Assembly: GCF_004217615.1 (NCBI RefSeq)
Contig: NZ_SHLD01000001.1
Coordinates: forward strand, 3,410,001-3,474,000
Length of the DNA stretch: 64,000 bases
Source: Micromonospora kangleipakensis
Lineage (GTDB): Bacteria; Actinomycetota; Actinomycetes; Mycobacteriales; Micromonosporaceae
Direction of reading: 5' to 3'
Under the pieces are notes generated by a model. That model was given only the letters and a program-made list of their open reading frames with translations, was not told the origin of the DNA and did not search any database. This document shows, piece after piece, positions 31,543 to 44,931 of the stretch. Made by a program: the position numbers and the translations under genes. How positions within the stretch are numbered: position 1 is the stretch's first letter; each line of letters begins with the position of its first letter.

Positions 31543-32019
31543 ATGACCCCGCTCGAGATGCTCCGCGCGCACCCCTTCTTCGCCGGCCTGCCCGAGGAGT
31601 GGCTGCCCCGGTTGACCGGCTACGCCCGTCCGGTGGTCTGGCACCCCGGGCACCGGTTGTTCCGCGCGGGGCAGCCGGCGGAACGGTTCTGGCTGGTGCG
31701 TACCGGTCAGCTGGCGCTCGACTTCCCGGTGCCGGGGCGCGGTGACGTGGGGATCGAGACGATCGGCGCGGGCGGGGTGCTCGGCTGGTCGTGGCTCTTC
31801 CCGCCGTACCGCTGGCAGTTCGGGGCGGTCGCCCCCCAGCGCAGCACCGCGGTGGAGTTCACCGCGGAGGGGGTGCGCCGGCTGATGGAGTCGGACGACC
31901 GGCTCGGCCGGCAGCTCACCGCCCGGTTCATGAGCGTGGTGGTGGACCGCCTCCAGGCGTCCCGGGTACGCCTGCTCGACCTCTACGGCTACCCGGCGGC
32001 GCTGCCGCCGACCGGCTGA
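31543..32019 (+). CDS. Cyclic-nucleotide-binding-domain protein without HTH
   Basis: A 158-residue protein consisting of one cNMP-binding beta-roll (residues about 5-125) in CRP/FNR style: HPFFAGLPEEWLPRLTGYARP, GHRLFRAGQPAERFWLVRTGQLAL, IGAGGVLGWSWLFPPYRW. The chain ends soon after the C-helix (RLQASRVRLLDLYGYP), so the DNA-binding domain of Crp is missing. It probably senses a ligand or redox state and acts through a partner. It lies next to hsp20 and two usp genes. Confidence 0.85.
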   Translation: MTPLEMLRAHPFFAGLPEEWLPRLTGYARPVVWHPGHRLFRAGQPAERFWLVRTGQLALDFPVPGRGDVGIETIGAGGVLGWSWLFPPYRWQFGAVAPQRSTAVEFTAEGVRRLMESDDRLGRQLTARFMSVVVDRLQASRVRLLDLYGYPAALPPTG

Positions 32020-32285
32020 CCTGCCGAGTGCCGGTGGATGATCAGCTCGTCCACCTCCAGCCGGCCGATCCGCAGCTCGCGGATCACCGCTCGGCGCACG
32101 GCCAGCCGTCCGATCGCCAGCGTGCCCACCGCCACCGCCCCGAGCGCGGCAGCGGCGAGCGCCAGCGGGGCGGCCGCCGTGGGGCCCAGTGCCCGCGGGC
32201 CGGCCACCTTCGCGCCCGTGACCGAGGCGCCGCGGACCCGCACCGGGATCGCCGGCCGGCCCCGGCGGTGACGCATCCTGTTCAT
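31989..32285 (-). CDS. Hypothetical protein with one hydrophobic segment
   Basis: A 98-residue protein: a basic N-terminus (MNRMRHRRGRPAIPVRVRG), a hydrophobic Ala-rich stretch (TAAAPLALAAAALGAVAVGTLAIG) and a short repeat-like end (RLAVRRAVIRELRIGRLEVDELIIH). The end resembles pentapeptide-like small proteins seen beside stress genes. It overlaps the convergent cNMP-binding gene by 31 bases. Function unknown. Confidence 0.55.
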   Translation of the reverse strand: MNRMRHRRGRPAIPVRVRGASVTGAKVAGPRALGPTAAAPLALAAAALGAVAVGTLAIGRLAVRRAVIRELRIGRLEVDELIIHRHSAGQPVGGSAAG

Positions 32286-32560
32286 GCGACGATCCTCCGC
32301 CGCCCCCCGGGCGCGTCGCGCCGGTTCCCGGGCGCGGTCCACCACCCGGGTGACCGCCGCCCGCCGTGCCAGCCGGCGTACGTGTGCGGCCCGCGCGGGC
32401 GGCAGGAGGCTTCCTCGGCGGCGGCTCCGCTGCGCGGCTGGTGCGCCGCTGCCGGGCGCTGTTGGTAGCAATGCGCGGGGCCGGGCCGGCAGGGTCGGAC
32501 GCCGACGGTCACCGGGCCAGAGGTCCCGAGTGCGTCGGTGGGCCTGCGTATCCTCCGGCG

Positions 32561-33064
32561 GTGACCTCTGACGTGCGCCTCCGCCCGGTACGCGACGCCG
32601 ACCTGCCCGAGTTCTTCGCGCACGAGCAGGATCCGCAGGCCAACTGGATGGCCGCCTTCGGCCCCGCCGACCCGGCCGACCGGGCGGCGTTCGACGCGCA
32701 CTGGACGCGCATCCGCGCCGACCCACGCATCGTCACCCGGACGGTGGTGGTCGACGGCGAGGTGGTCGGGCACGTGGCGGCCTTCCCGGTCGACGAGCGC
32801 ACCGAGGTCAGCTACTGGATCGACCCGCGCCGGTGGGGCCGGGGCCACGCCACCGCCGCGCTGGCCGCGCTGCTGCGCGAGGTGCCGCAGCGCCCGGTGC
32901 ACGCCCGCGTCGCCAAGGACAACCGTGCCTCCCTCGCCGTGCTGCGCAAGTGCGGCTTCGTCGTCGTCGGCGAGGACTCCGGGTACGCCCCCGGCCGCGG
33001 CGCCGAGGTCGAGGAGTGGGTGCTGGAGCTGCCCGCCGACGCCGCTGAGCTGGGCGACCACTAG
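32561..33064 (+). CDS. GNAT-family N-acetyltransferase
   Basis: A 167-residue GNAT protein. It begins VTSDVRLRPVRDADLPEFFAHEQD, has the acetyl-CoA loop in YWIDPRRWGRGHATAALAALL (R/Q-x-x-G-x-G/A type) and ends with ARVAKDNRASLAVLRKCGFVVVGED. This resembles RimJ/RimL-type enzymes that acetylate protein N-termini or small amines; substrate unknown. GTG at 32561 is the first start giving a full domain. The preceding 275 bases hold no clear gene. Confidence 0.85.
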   Translation: MTSDVRLRPVRDADLPEFFAHEQDPQANWMAAFGPADPADRAAFDAHWTRIRADPRIVTRTVVVDGEVVGHVAAFPVDERTEVSYWIDPRRWGRGHATAALAALLREVPQRPVHARVAKDNRASLAVLRKCGFVVVGEDSGYAPGRGAEVEEWVLELPADAAELGDH

Positions 33065-33074
33065 TCTCCCGGGG

Positions 33075-33701
33075 GTGAACTGGCTGGAACTCGTCGGCTG
33101 GGCCGGCTCCGCGCTGCTGGTCTGGTCCCTGCTGCAGACGCGCATCCTGCGGCTGCGCGCGCTGAACCTGATGGGCTGCCTCATCCTGATCGGCTACAAC
33201 GGGGCGGTGCACGTCTGGCCGATGGTCGGGCTGAACGTGGTGCTGGCGGTGATCAACGTCTGGTACCTGCGGAAGATGCTGGCCACCCGGCACGACGAGG
33301 AGACGTACCAGGTGGTCGAGGTGGGCACCGACGACGCGTTCCTGGCCCACACGCTGCGCGTGCACGCCGCCGACGTCGCCCGGTTCAACCCCGACTTCCA
33401 CTGGGACCCGGCCGACGGGCGGCGCTCGGCGTTCCTGGTGGTCCGCGCCGACGAGGTGGTCGGCGTGGTGGTGTCGCACGCCGAGCCCGGCGGGGTCGCC
33501 CAGATCGACCTGGACTACGTCACCCAGCGGTTCCGCGACTTCACCCCGGGCGAGTTCGTCTACCGGCGCAGCAGCCTCTTCACCGACCGGGGCTTCCGGC
33601 GGGTGGTCAGCCCGCCCGGCATGGTCGCCCCCTACTACCACCGGCTCGGCTTCCGCCCCGAGGGCGACACGTACGTGCTCGACCTGCCCGCGCCGGCCTG
33701 A
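33075..33701 (+). CDS. Membrane protein with N-terminal YgjV-like helices and C-terminal GNAT-like domain
   Basis: A 208-residue protein. Residues about 1-75 form three hydrophobic helices (LELVGWAGSALLVWSLLQ, LRALNLMGCLILIGYN, VWPMVGLNVVLAVINVWYL), like the YgjV/inner-membrane family. Residues about 90-205 resemble a GNAT-type domain (VGTDDAFLAHTLRVHAADVARF ending SPPGMVAPYYHRLGFRPEGDTYVLDLP). The acetyl-CoA loop is not obvious, so the domain may be inactive. GTG starts ten bases after the preceding acetyltransferase stop. Confidence 0.7.
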   Translation: MNWLELVGWAGSALLVWSLLQTRILRLRALNLMGCLILIGYNGAVHVWPMVGLNVVLAVINVWYLRKMLATRHDEETYQVVEVGTDDAFLAHTLRVHAADVARFNPDFHWDPADGRRSAFLVVRADEVVGVVVSHAEPGGVAQIDLDYVTQRFRDFTPGEFVYRRSSLFTDRGFRRVVSPPGMVAPYYHRLGFRPEGDTYVLDLPAPA

Positions 33702-33832
33702 CGGCCCGCCGCCACCGGGAGGATTCAGCGACCCTGCCGCTGGGCACAGTGGGGCCTACGCCGACCGGGTTCCCGGCCGGCGGCGTCGGCCGTGCCGGCC
33801 GGCGCTGGTCGCGGTGAGGGAGAGAACCGGGC

Positions 33833-35158
33833 GTGCAGAGCTACTGGAGCCAACTGGCCCTGGTCGGAGTCCTGGTCATCGTCAACGCGGCCTTCGCCGG
33901 CAGTGAGATGGCACTCGTCTCGCTGCGGGACAGCCAGCTCCAGCGGCTGGAACGGACCAGCCGCGCCGGCCGGACCCTGGCCCGGCTCGCCAAGGACCCG
34001 AACCGCTTCCTGGCCACCATCCAGATCGGCATCACCCTCGCCGGTTTCCTCGCCTCGGCCGCCGCGGCGGTCTCCCTGGCCAAGCCGCTCGTACCGCTGC
34101 TCGGGGTCTTCGGCGACGCCGCCGAGACGGTCGCCATCGTGGCGGTCACCCTGGCCCTGACCTTCGTCACCCTGGTCTTCGGCGAGCTGGCCCCGAAGCG
34201 GATCGCCATGCAGTCCGCCGAGCGGTGGGCCCTGCTGGTGGCCCGGCCGCTCGACCTGCTGGCCACCTTCACCCGGCCGGCCGTCTGGGCCCTCGGCGCC
34301 ACCAGCGACCTGGTGGTACGCCTCTTCGGGCTCAACCCCAAGCACCAGCCGGAGGAGATCGGCCCGGACGAGCTGCGCGACATCGTCGCCGGCAACCACG
34401 GCTTCACCAAGGAGCAGCGGACGATCATCGCCGGCGCGGTGGAGATCGCCGACCGGCAGTTGCGGGCGGTGCTCGTACCCCGGCTCCAGGTCTTCACGCT
34501 CGACAGCGGGACCACCGCGGAGGCCGCCCGGCTGGTGCTCGCCGCGACCGGCCACTCCCGGGCCCCGGTGGTCCGGCACGGCGGCCTGGACGACGCGGTC
34601 GGGGTGATCCACCTGCGCGACCTGGTCGGCGTGCCGGACGACCGGCCGGTCGACGAGTGCGCCCGACCGCCGATGCTGCTGCCCGACTCGCTGCCGGTGG
34701 TCGACGCGCTGCGCCAGTTCAAGGCCGAGCGGCAGCACATCGCGCTGGTGGTGGACGAGCGCGGCGCGGTCGACGGGATCGTCACGCTGGAGGACATCCT
34801 CGAGGAGATCGTCGGCGAGATCTACGACGAGACCGACCGGGACCTCAGCTCGGTCCGCACGGAGGACGACGGCACGCTGGTGCTGCCCGGCACCTTCCCG
34901 GTGCACGACCTGGCCGACCTCGGCGTGAAGCTGCCCGGCCGGCCGACCGGCGACTACACCACCATCGCCGGGCTGGTGCTGACCTGTCTCGGGCACATCC
35001 CCACCGTGGCGGGGGAGAGCGTCACCGTCGACGGCTGGGAGCTGGTGGTGGCCGACATCGACCACCGGGCCATCACCGAGGTCCGGATCCGCCGCGACGC
35101 CGACGCGGACGGGGCGGCCGACGCCGACGCACCGCTGCTGGACGAGGCCCGTAGCTGA
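33833..35158 (+). CDS. CNNM/HlyC-CorC family transporter-like protein
   Basis: A 441-residue protein. The N-terminal CNNM/DUF21 membrane domain has four hydrophobic segments (residues about 5-200, with VNAAFAGSEMALVSLRDSQL and LVFGELAPKRIAMQ). Two CBS motifs follow (about 215-340, RAPVVRHGGLDDAVGVIHL and HIALVVDERGAVDGIVTLEDILEEIVGEI) and a CorC_HlyC/transporter-associated domain closes the protein. Relatives are linked to magnesium or cobalt efflux, and to haemolysin by an old annotation. ATP binding by the CBS pair is expected from the family. Confidence 0.92.
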   Translation: MQSYWSQLALVGVLVIVNAAFAGSEMALVSLRDSQLQRLERTSRAGRTLARLAKDPNRFLATIQIGITLAGFLASAAAAVSLAKPLVPLLGVFGDAAETVAIVAVTLALTFVTLVFGELAPKRIAMQSAERWALLVARPLDLLATFTRPAVWALGATSDLVVRLFGLNPKHQPEEIGPDELRDIVAGNHGFTKEQRTIIAGAVEIADRQLRAVLVPRLQVFTLDSGTTAEAARLVLAATGHSRAPVVRHGGLDDAVGVIHLRDLVGVPDDRPVDECARPPMLLPDSLPVVDALRQFKAERQHIALVVDERGAVDGIVTLEDILEEIVGEIYDETDRDLSSVRTEDDGTLVLPGTFPVHDLADLGVKLPGRPTGDYTTIAGLVLTCLGHIPTVAGESVTVDGWELVVADIDHRAITEVRIRRDADADGAADADAPLLDEARS

Positions 35159-35218
35159 CTGCCGGGCCGGTGCCGGGCAGGCCCGCGGGTCGCGCCCGCT
35201 GCCGTCCGGGGCCGCCGG

Positions 35219-35536
35219 TCAGTCCGTCCCGCCCGGCGGGCCGAACGGGAAGCCGGGCACCGGCGGGACGAGCCGCACCTGGTCGGCCGAAAGTTGGTGG
35301 GTGCTCCGCCCGAGCACCCGGGCCACGACCCGGAGCAGCCACGGCCCCGACGGGTGCAGCTCCGGGCCGATCAGCCGGCCGGAGACCCGGGTCCACCAGT
35401 GACCGGCGACGATCACGTCGGTCAGCCGCAGCCGGTCGGGCGGGAAGCCACCCCGGACCACCACGTCCACCACCCGGCCGAGCCGCCGCCCGTGCAGGTC
35501 GTACGCGGTCCTCCCGAGCAGCTCACCCGCTCGCAC
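35219..35536 (-). CDS. PRC-barrel-like protein
   Basis: A 105-residue protein beginning MRAGELLGRTAYDLHGRRLGRVVDVVVRGG, the start pattern of PRC-barrel domains. It overlaps the preceding gene by 14 bases on the same strand, in an operon behind an Nramp-like transporter. A possible job is metal- or pH-related modulation of that transporter; this is inference from context only. Confidence 0.7.
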   Translation of the reverse strand: MRAGELLGRTAYDLHGRRLGRVVDVVVRGGFPPDRLRLTDVIVAGHWWTRVSGRLIGPELHPSGPWLLRVVARVLGRSTHQLSADQVRLVPPVPGFPFGPPGGTD

Positions 35537-35903
35537 GGTTCGCTCCCGGGATCCGGTCGATGAGGTGCCGGCGCAGCCAGCCCTCGACCGGCGGCGGTGG
35601 CAGGTCGGCGGCCCGGGCGCGCAGCCGCACCGCGCTGTCCACCTGGTCGATCAGGGTGACCGGGATCCGTACCGGCCGCACCGGCGGATCGTCGACGAAC
35701 CGGTCGGCGATCCCGACCAGGAGCCGGCCGAGCCGGCCGTCCATCCGCTGCCCGAGCGCCGCCTGCCCGGTGAGCAGGCAGTCCACGTACGGGAACCCCT
35801 CGTCGTCCACGGCGAACTCGATGTCGTCGACCCGGCCGACCAGCCGGCCGTCCCGGTCGACGATCTGCCGGTCGAGCAGTTGCTTGGCGAGCTGGACCCT
35901 CAC
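35523..35903 (-). CDS. PRC-barrel/MgtE-N-like partner protein
   Basis: A 126-residue protein. It starts VRVQLAKQLLDRQIVDRDGRLVGRVDDIEFAVDDEG, read in parts, a PRC-barrel-like strand pattern, and contains LLVGIADRFVDDPPVRPVRIPVTLIDQVDSAVRLRA. The GTG start overlaps the transporter stop by four bases, which fixes the start and implies coupled translation. Two small barrel proteins behind one transporter is unusual. Confidence 0.65.
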   Translation of the reverse strand: MRVQLAKQLLDRQIVDRDGRLVGRVDDIEFAVDDEGFPYVDCLLTGQAALGQRMDGRLGRLLVGIADRFVDDPPVRPVRIPVTLIDQVDSAVRLRARAADLPPPPVEGWLRRHLIDRIPGANRASG

Positions 35904-37126
35904 TGTCCCATCCTCGTGATGATCGCCAACGGGATCGCCGCCAGCGACGCGGCGACGATGAGCAGCAGGAAGAGCGACCCGAGCAGGTTGTTCCAGCGGC
36001 CGTTCACCCGGTCGCCCAGGTAGTTCCGGTCGTTCGCCACCACCAGGATCGGCAGGTACGTCAGCGGCAGCACCACCGCGCTGAGCACCAGCATGTACTC
36101 GGTGAGCCGCACCGGGTCGATCGTGGTCAGCAGCAGGAGCACCCCGAGCAGCACGCTGACCAGCAGCACGCTGTGGAACCGGGCGGCCTCCCGGGGGGTG
36201 ACCCGCTTGCCCCACTGCCAGCCGAAGTACTGCGCCGCGGCGTACGCCGCCGACAGGCCGGTCTCCAGCGCGGCGCCGAAGGTCACCGCGAAGAACGCCA
36301 GCACCGCCACCGCCAGCCCGATCCCGCCGAACGCCAGCACCACCGGCTGCGCGGCCTGGTCGAGGGTGTCCAGCGACGTCCCGCTCGGGTGGTAGACCAC
36401 CGCCGCGGCGGCGATCAGCGACAGCGCGAGGAACCCGCCGACCGGGAAGCCGATCAGCACGTTCGAGCGGGCGTGGGCCAGGTCGGCGGCGCTCCACCGC
36501 TCCTCCACCCCGCCGGAGGAGAAGAAGAAGACCTCGTACGGGCTGACCGTGGAGGCGAAGAGCGCCACCGCGATGAACCAGTAGGCGCCCCAGCCCTGCC
36601 CGGCGGTGCTCAGGTGCACGGCCTGGCTGCCGAGCCGCGCCCAGTCGGTGGGCAGGGCGAACAACGCCACCGCGAAGACCAGCAGGGCCAGCCCGGCGAG
36701 CCCGAAGACCCGTTCCATCAGCTCGAAGCGCATCCGCCACAGCACCAGCCAGACGGCGAACGCGGCCACCGGCACCCACAGCAGGTAGCTGACCCGGGTG
36801 GCCAGCTGCACCGCCAGCGCCACCCCGCCCAGCTCCGCAGCCAGGGTGACCACCGTGACGAGATAGGACGCGACCAGGTTGAGCAGCGCCACCCGCGGCC
36901 CGAGCCGCTCCCGGACCAGGTCGAACACCGCGCGGCCGCTCACCGCCGCGATCCGTCCGGCCATCTCGGCGTACGCGCAGATGCCGAGCACGCCGACGAG
37001 GAGCACCCAGGCGTGGGCCATCCCGAACCGGGCACCGGCCTGGCTCGCCGCCACCAGGTCACCGATGTCGACGAAGCCGCCGATGGCGGAGAGCACGCCG
37101 AGGGTGGCGGCGAGGAGCTTCCTCAC
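35900..37126 (-). CDS. Nramp-family divalent-metal-transporter-like protein
   Basis: A 408-residue protein with about 11 hydrophobic segments and the Nramp (LeuT-fold) layout. The metal-site motifs are altered. TM1, which carries DPGN in Nramp, reads GGFVDIGDLVAASQAG. TM6, which carries MPHN, reads STVSPYEVFFFSSGG. These changes suggest a different ion or mechanism, as in the magnesium-transporting Nramp-related clade; the substrate is not known. It heads an operon with two PRC-barrel-like proteins. The GTG start is preceded by a clear GC-rich leader. Confidence 0.8.
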   Translation of the reverse strand: MRKLLAATLGVLSAIGGFVDIGDLVAASQAGARFGMAHAWVLLVGVLGICAYAEMAGRIAAVSGRAVFDLVRERLGPRVALLNLVASYLVTVVTLAAELGGVALAVQLATRVSYLLWVPVAAFAVWLVLWRMRFELMERVFGLAGLALLVFAVALFALPTDWARLGSQAVHLSTAGQGWGAYWFIAVALFASTVSPYEVFFFSSGGVEERWSAADLAHARSNVLIGFPVGGFLALSLIAAAAVVYHPSGTSLDTLDQAAQPVVLAFGGIGLAVAVLAFFAVTFGAALETGLSAAYAAAQYFGWQWGKRVTPREAARFHSVLLVSVLLGVLLLLTTIDPVRLTEYMLVLSAVVLPLTYLPILVVANDRNYLGDRVNGRWNNLLGSLFLLLIVAASLAAIPLAIITRMGQ

Positions 37127-37219
37127 GTCGGCGGGGGAGCGGGCGGTCTCATCGACGCGACGATATCCGCGTCAGTCGCTCATTTCAGGTCGAATCGGGC
37201 AGCCCGCTCCGGGCGGCGG

Positions 37220-37603
37220 TCAGCCGGCGGTGAGGTTCTGCAGGCGCACCTGGCCGCGGGAGACCAGCCGCCCGTCGTCGTCGGTGATCTCCACCTGCCA
37301 GAGTTGCTGGCTGCGACCCCGGTGCACCGGCGTGCCCACCGCGGTCAGCTCACCCTCGCGAACCGCCCGCAGGAAGTCGGTCTGGTTGGACACCCCGACC
37401 ACCTGGCCCTTGTCGCCCAGCCAGAGCGAGCCGCCGATGCTGGCCGCCGTCTCGACCACGGAGCAGTAGACCCCGCCGTGCTGGATGCCGAACGGCTGGT
37501 GCAGCTCCGGGCGCACCTGCCAGCGGATGACCACCTTCTCACCGCTGACCTCGTCGAACTTCAGGCCAAGCAGGGCGACGAAGCCCCCGGTCAGATCCGG
37601 CAT
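37220..37603 (-). CDS. PaaI-type hotdog thioesterase
   Basis: A 127-residue single hotdog domain. The active-site stretch IQHGGVYCSVVETAAS follows the N-terminal strand (VIRWQVRPELHQPFG), and VGVSNQTDFLRAVREGELTAVGTPVHRGRS is the second family signature, read in parts. It would hydrolyse an acyl- or aroyl-CoA. ATG at 37603 is preceded by GTG six bases upstream, an alternative start. It is divergent from tyrS. Confidence 0.88.
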   Translation of the reverse strand: MPDLTGGFVALLGLKFDEVSGEKVVIRWQVRPELHQPFGIQHGGVYCSVVETAASIGGSLWLGDKGQVVGVSNQTDFLRAVREGELTAVGTPVHRGRSQQLWQVEITDDDGRLVSRGQVRLQNLTAG

Positions 37604-37706
37604 CTCCACGGCAGCCCCTCCTCGCGTCGTACGGAGCCGCCAGCCTAGTCGCCCCGACGAAAGGGCAAACCCGGTACGGCCCCGGGGGTGTGATGGGGGA
37701 GAATCG

Positions 37707-38996
37707 GTGACCGTGACCGAGAGCAACCTCCCGCACGGGCGGGACTCCCTGACCGAAGACCTGCGGTGGCGGGGCCTGATCCAGGACTCGACCGGCCTCG
37801 ACGAGCTGCGCGAACTGCTCGACGGCGGGCGGGCCACCTTCTATGTGGGCTTCGATCCGACCGCCCCGAGCCTGCACGTCGGCCATCTCATGCAGGTCAC
37901 CACAGCCCGCCGGCTGCAGCTTGCCGGGCACCGGCCGCTGCTCCTGGTCGGCGGCGCCACCGGCCAGATCGGCGACCCGAAGGAGAGCGCCGAGCGGACC
38001 CTCAACCCGCCCGAGGTGGTGTCCGGCTGGGTCCAGCGCATCCGGGACCAGCTCGCGCCGTTCGTGTCGTACACCGGGGAGAACGCCGCCCAGCCGGTGA
38101 ACAACCTGGACTGGACCGGCGAGATGTCGGTGGTCGAGTTCCTGCGCGACGTGGGCAAGCACTTCCCGGTGAACAAGATGCTGGCCCGCGAGGTGGTCAA
38201 GGCGCGGCTGGAGACCGGCATCAGCTTCACCGAGTTCAGCTACCAACTCCTGCAGGCCCACGACTTCTTCGAGCTGCACCGCCGGTACGGCTGTCAGCTC
38301 CAGTACGGCGGCTCCGACCAGTGGGGCAACATCACCGCCGGCGTCGACTACATCCGGCGGCGCGGTGCGGGGCCGGTGCAGGCCTTCGTCACGCCGCTGG
38401 TCACCAAGTCGGACGGCACCAAGTTCGGCAAGACCGAAGGCGGCGCCGTTTGGCTCGACCCGGAGCTGACCAGCCCGTACGCCTTCTACCAGTTCTGGGT
38501 CAACGCCGACGACCGCGACGTGATCCGCTACCTGCGCTACTTCAGCTTCCGCTCCCGGGAGGAGCTGGAGGAGCTGGAGAAGGCGACGGCCGAGCGGCCG
38601 CAGGCCCGACTCGCCCAGCGCGCTCTCGCCGAGGAGCTGACCACGCTGGTGCACGGCGAGCGGGAGATGGGCCAGGCCGTCGCCGCCAGCCAGGCGCTCT
38701 TCGGCCGGGGATCGCTGGACGAGCTGGCCCCGGACACGCTGCGGGCCGCCCTCACCGAGGCCGGCCTGGTGCACCTCACCGAACTGCCGGACGTGGCCGG
38801 CCTGCTCAAGGAGTCCGGCCTGGTGCCCAGCACGAAGGAGGCCCGGCGGGTGATCGCGGAGGGCGGCGCCTACGTCAACAACACCCGGATCTCCGAGGTG
38901 GACGCCACCGTCGGCCCGGAGGACCTGCTGCACGGCCGGTACCTGGTGCTGCGCCGCGGAAAGCGCTCCTTCGCGGGGGTTGAGCTGCGCAGATAG
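37707..38996 (+). CDS. tyrS: Tyrosyl-tRNA synthetase
   Basis: A 429-residue class I aminoacyl-tRNA synthetase. The HIGH motif is HVGHL (SLHVGHLMQVTTARRL), and the KMSKS position reads KFGKT (KSDGTKFGKTEGG), as in the bacterial type-1 TyrRS clade. The tyrosine-binding segment is YGGSDQWGNITAGVDY. An S4 RNA-binding domain closes the protein (SGLVPSTKEARRVIAEGGAYVNN). GTG at 37707 has GGGGGAG six bases upstream. It is followed by a very strong terminator and then the rRNA operon. Confidence 0.96.
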   Translation: MTVTESNLPHGRDSLTEDLRWRGLIQDSTGLDELRELLDGGRATFYVGFDPTAPSLHVGHLMQVTTARRLQLAGHRPLLLVGGATGQIGDPKESAERTLNPPEVVSGWVQRIRDQLAPFVSYTGENAAQPVNNLDWTGEMSVVEFLRDVGKHFPVNKMLAREVVKARLETGISFTEFSYQLLQAHDFFELHRRYGCQLQYGGSDQWGNITAGVDYIRRRGAGPVQAFVTPLVTKSDGTKFGKTEGGAVWLDPELTSPYAFYQFWVNADDRDVIRYLRYFSFRSREELEELEKATAERPQARLAQRALAEELTTLVHGEREMGQAVAASQALFGRGSLDELAPDTLRAALTEAGLVHLTELPDVAGLLKESGLVPSTKEARRVIAEGGAYVNNTRISEVDATVGPEDLLHGRYLVLRRGKRSFAGVELRR

Positions 38997-39022
38997 TCGT
39001 ACATCAAGAGTGTGACGCGGGA

Positions 39023-39060
39023 CGCGCCCAGCGGATTTGACGATCAATCCGCTGGGCGCG
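39023..39060 (+). terminator. tyrS terminator
   Basis: CGCGCCCAGCGGATT (39023-39037) pairs perfectly over 15 bp with AATCCGCTGGGCGCG (39046-39060), followed by TAACTTTCTCTCT. This is a textbook intrinsic terminator. Confidence 0.92.
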
Positions 39061-39202
39061 TAACTTTCTCTCTGCCAGCGCGGAACGGACGAAACAGGCG
39101 AAAGACCTGGAAGGCCGGAGCGCGGGAATGACGCCAGGGTCGGATGGGCTACTCCATCGGAGCCTGGACCGGGTGGTGCCCCGGATTCGCCGCGAGGCGG
39201 AT

Positions 39203-39231
39203 TTGGCGAGGCGGAACCGACCGGGTAAGGT
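39203..39231 (+). promoter_or_regulatory. rRNA operon promoter P1
   Basis: TTGGCG (39203-39208), 17-base spacer, TAAGGT (39226-39231). It lies about 415 bases before the 16S gene in the 585-base leader region, which holds no gene. Confidence 0.6.
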
Positions 39232-39374
39232 TCATCGGCCTGCAGGGAAACGGGCGAGACCGCGGGAAACCGCGGCGGCCGTCCTGCCGAAACCCACGAA
39301 GCGCCCGGCGCGAGCCGGTCGAATAGTGGTGCCCGGCAAAAGGGTTGGCGCACGACAAACCGCGAAACACCGGT

Positions 39375-39403
39375 TTGACACGGCAAAAGCCACCGGGTAA
39401 CGT
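39375..39403 (+). promoter_or_regulatory. rRNA operon promoter P2
   Basis: A consensus TTGACA (39375-39380), 17-base spacer and TAACGT (39398-39403), about 240 bases before 16S and upstream of boxA. This is the best promoter match in the window. Confidence 0.8.
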
Positions 39404-39496
39404 AGTAAAAGTGCCCGGCGCGAGAGCGGCGGGTGCGGCGAACGAAAATACCCCGGGTCGGGGCTCCACGGTGTGGGGTTTCTGGGCGGTGTGTGG

Positions 39497-39517
39497 TTGT
39501 TCTTTGAGAACTCAACA
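39497..39517 (+). promoter_or_regulatory. rrn boxA antitermination region
   Basis: The sequence around GTTCTTTGAGAACTC is the actinobacterial rrn leader motif (boxA-type) that recruits Nus factors to the rRNA transcript. It lies between P2 and 16S. Confidence 0.65.
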
Positions 39518-39645
39518 GGGTGCTTGATAAGCCAGTGCCAAATTGATTTATACCCCGGACTGGCAGTCCTTTCTTCGGGAGGGGTTTGCTGGTTTGGATT
39601 CCTTTGGCAACACTTTTTGTTGCCGGGATGACTGTTTCAACAAGT

Positions 39646-44643
<4,998 letters not shown>

Positions 44644-44727
44644 ACAAAGAAGCTACGCGTCCACTGTGCAACTCCCGACAAACGAACAACAGACCACTGT
44701 GGTGGTGTTGTTTGACATGTCGATAGA

Positions 44728-44845
44728 GTTACGGCGGTCATGGCGGAGGGGAAACGCCCGGTCACATTCCGAACCCGGAAGCTAAGCCCTCCAGCGCCGA
44801 TGGTACTGCACTCGGGAGGGTGTGGGAGAGTAGGACGCCGCCGGA
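44728..44845 (+). rRNA. rrf: 5S ribosomal RNA
   Basis: About 118 nt from GTTACGGCGGTCATGGCGG to ACGCCGCCGGA. Terminal strands GGCGG and CCGCC pair. The internal TTCCGAACCCGGAAGCTAAG is the 5S signature. It follows 23S by about 85 bases. Confidence 0.94.
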
Positions 44846-44854
44846 CAATCTTTC

Positions 44855-44892
44855 CAGTCGAGGGCCGCCCCATCCGGGTCGGCCCTCGACTG
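44855..44892 (+). terminator. rRNA operon terminator
   Basis: CAGTCGAGGGCCG (44855-44867) pairs perfectly with CGGCCCTCGACTG (44880-44892), about ten bases after 5S, followed by a weak T-containing stretch. Confidence 0.88.
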
Positions 44893-44931
44893 CGTTAGCG
44901 TCTTTGGTGACGCAATAGGAAGGATGTACCC

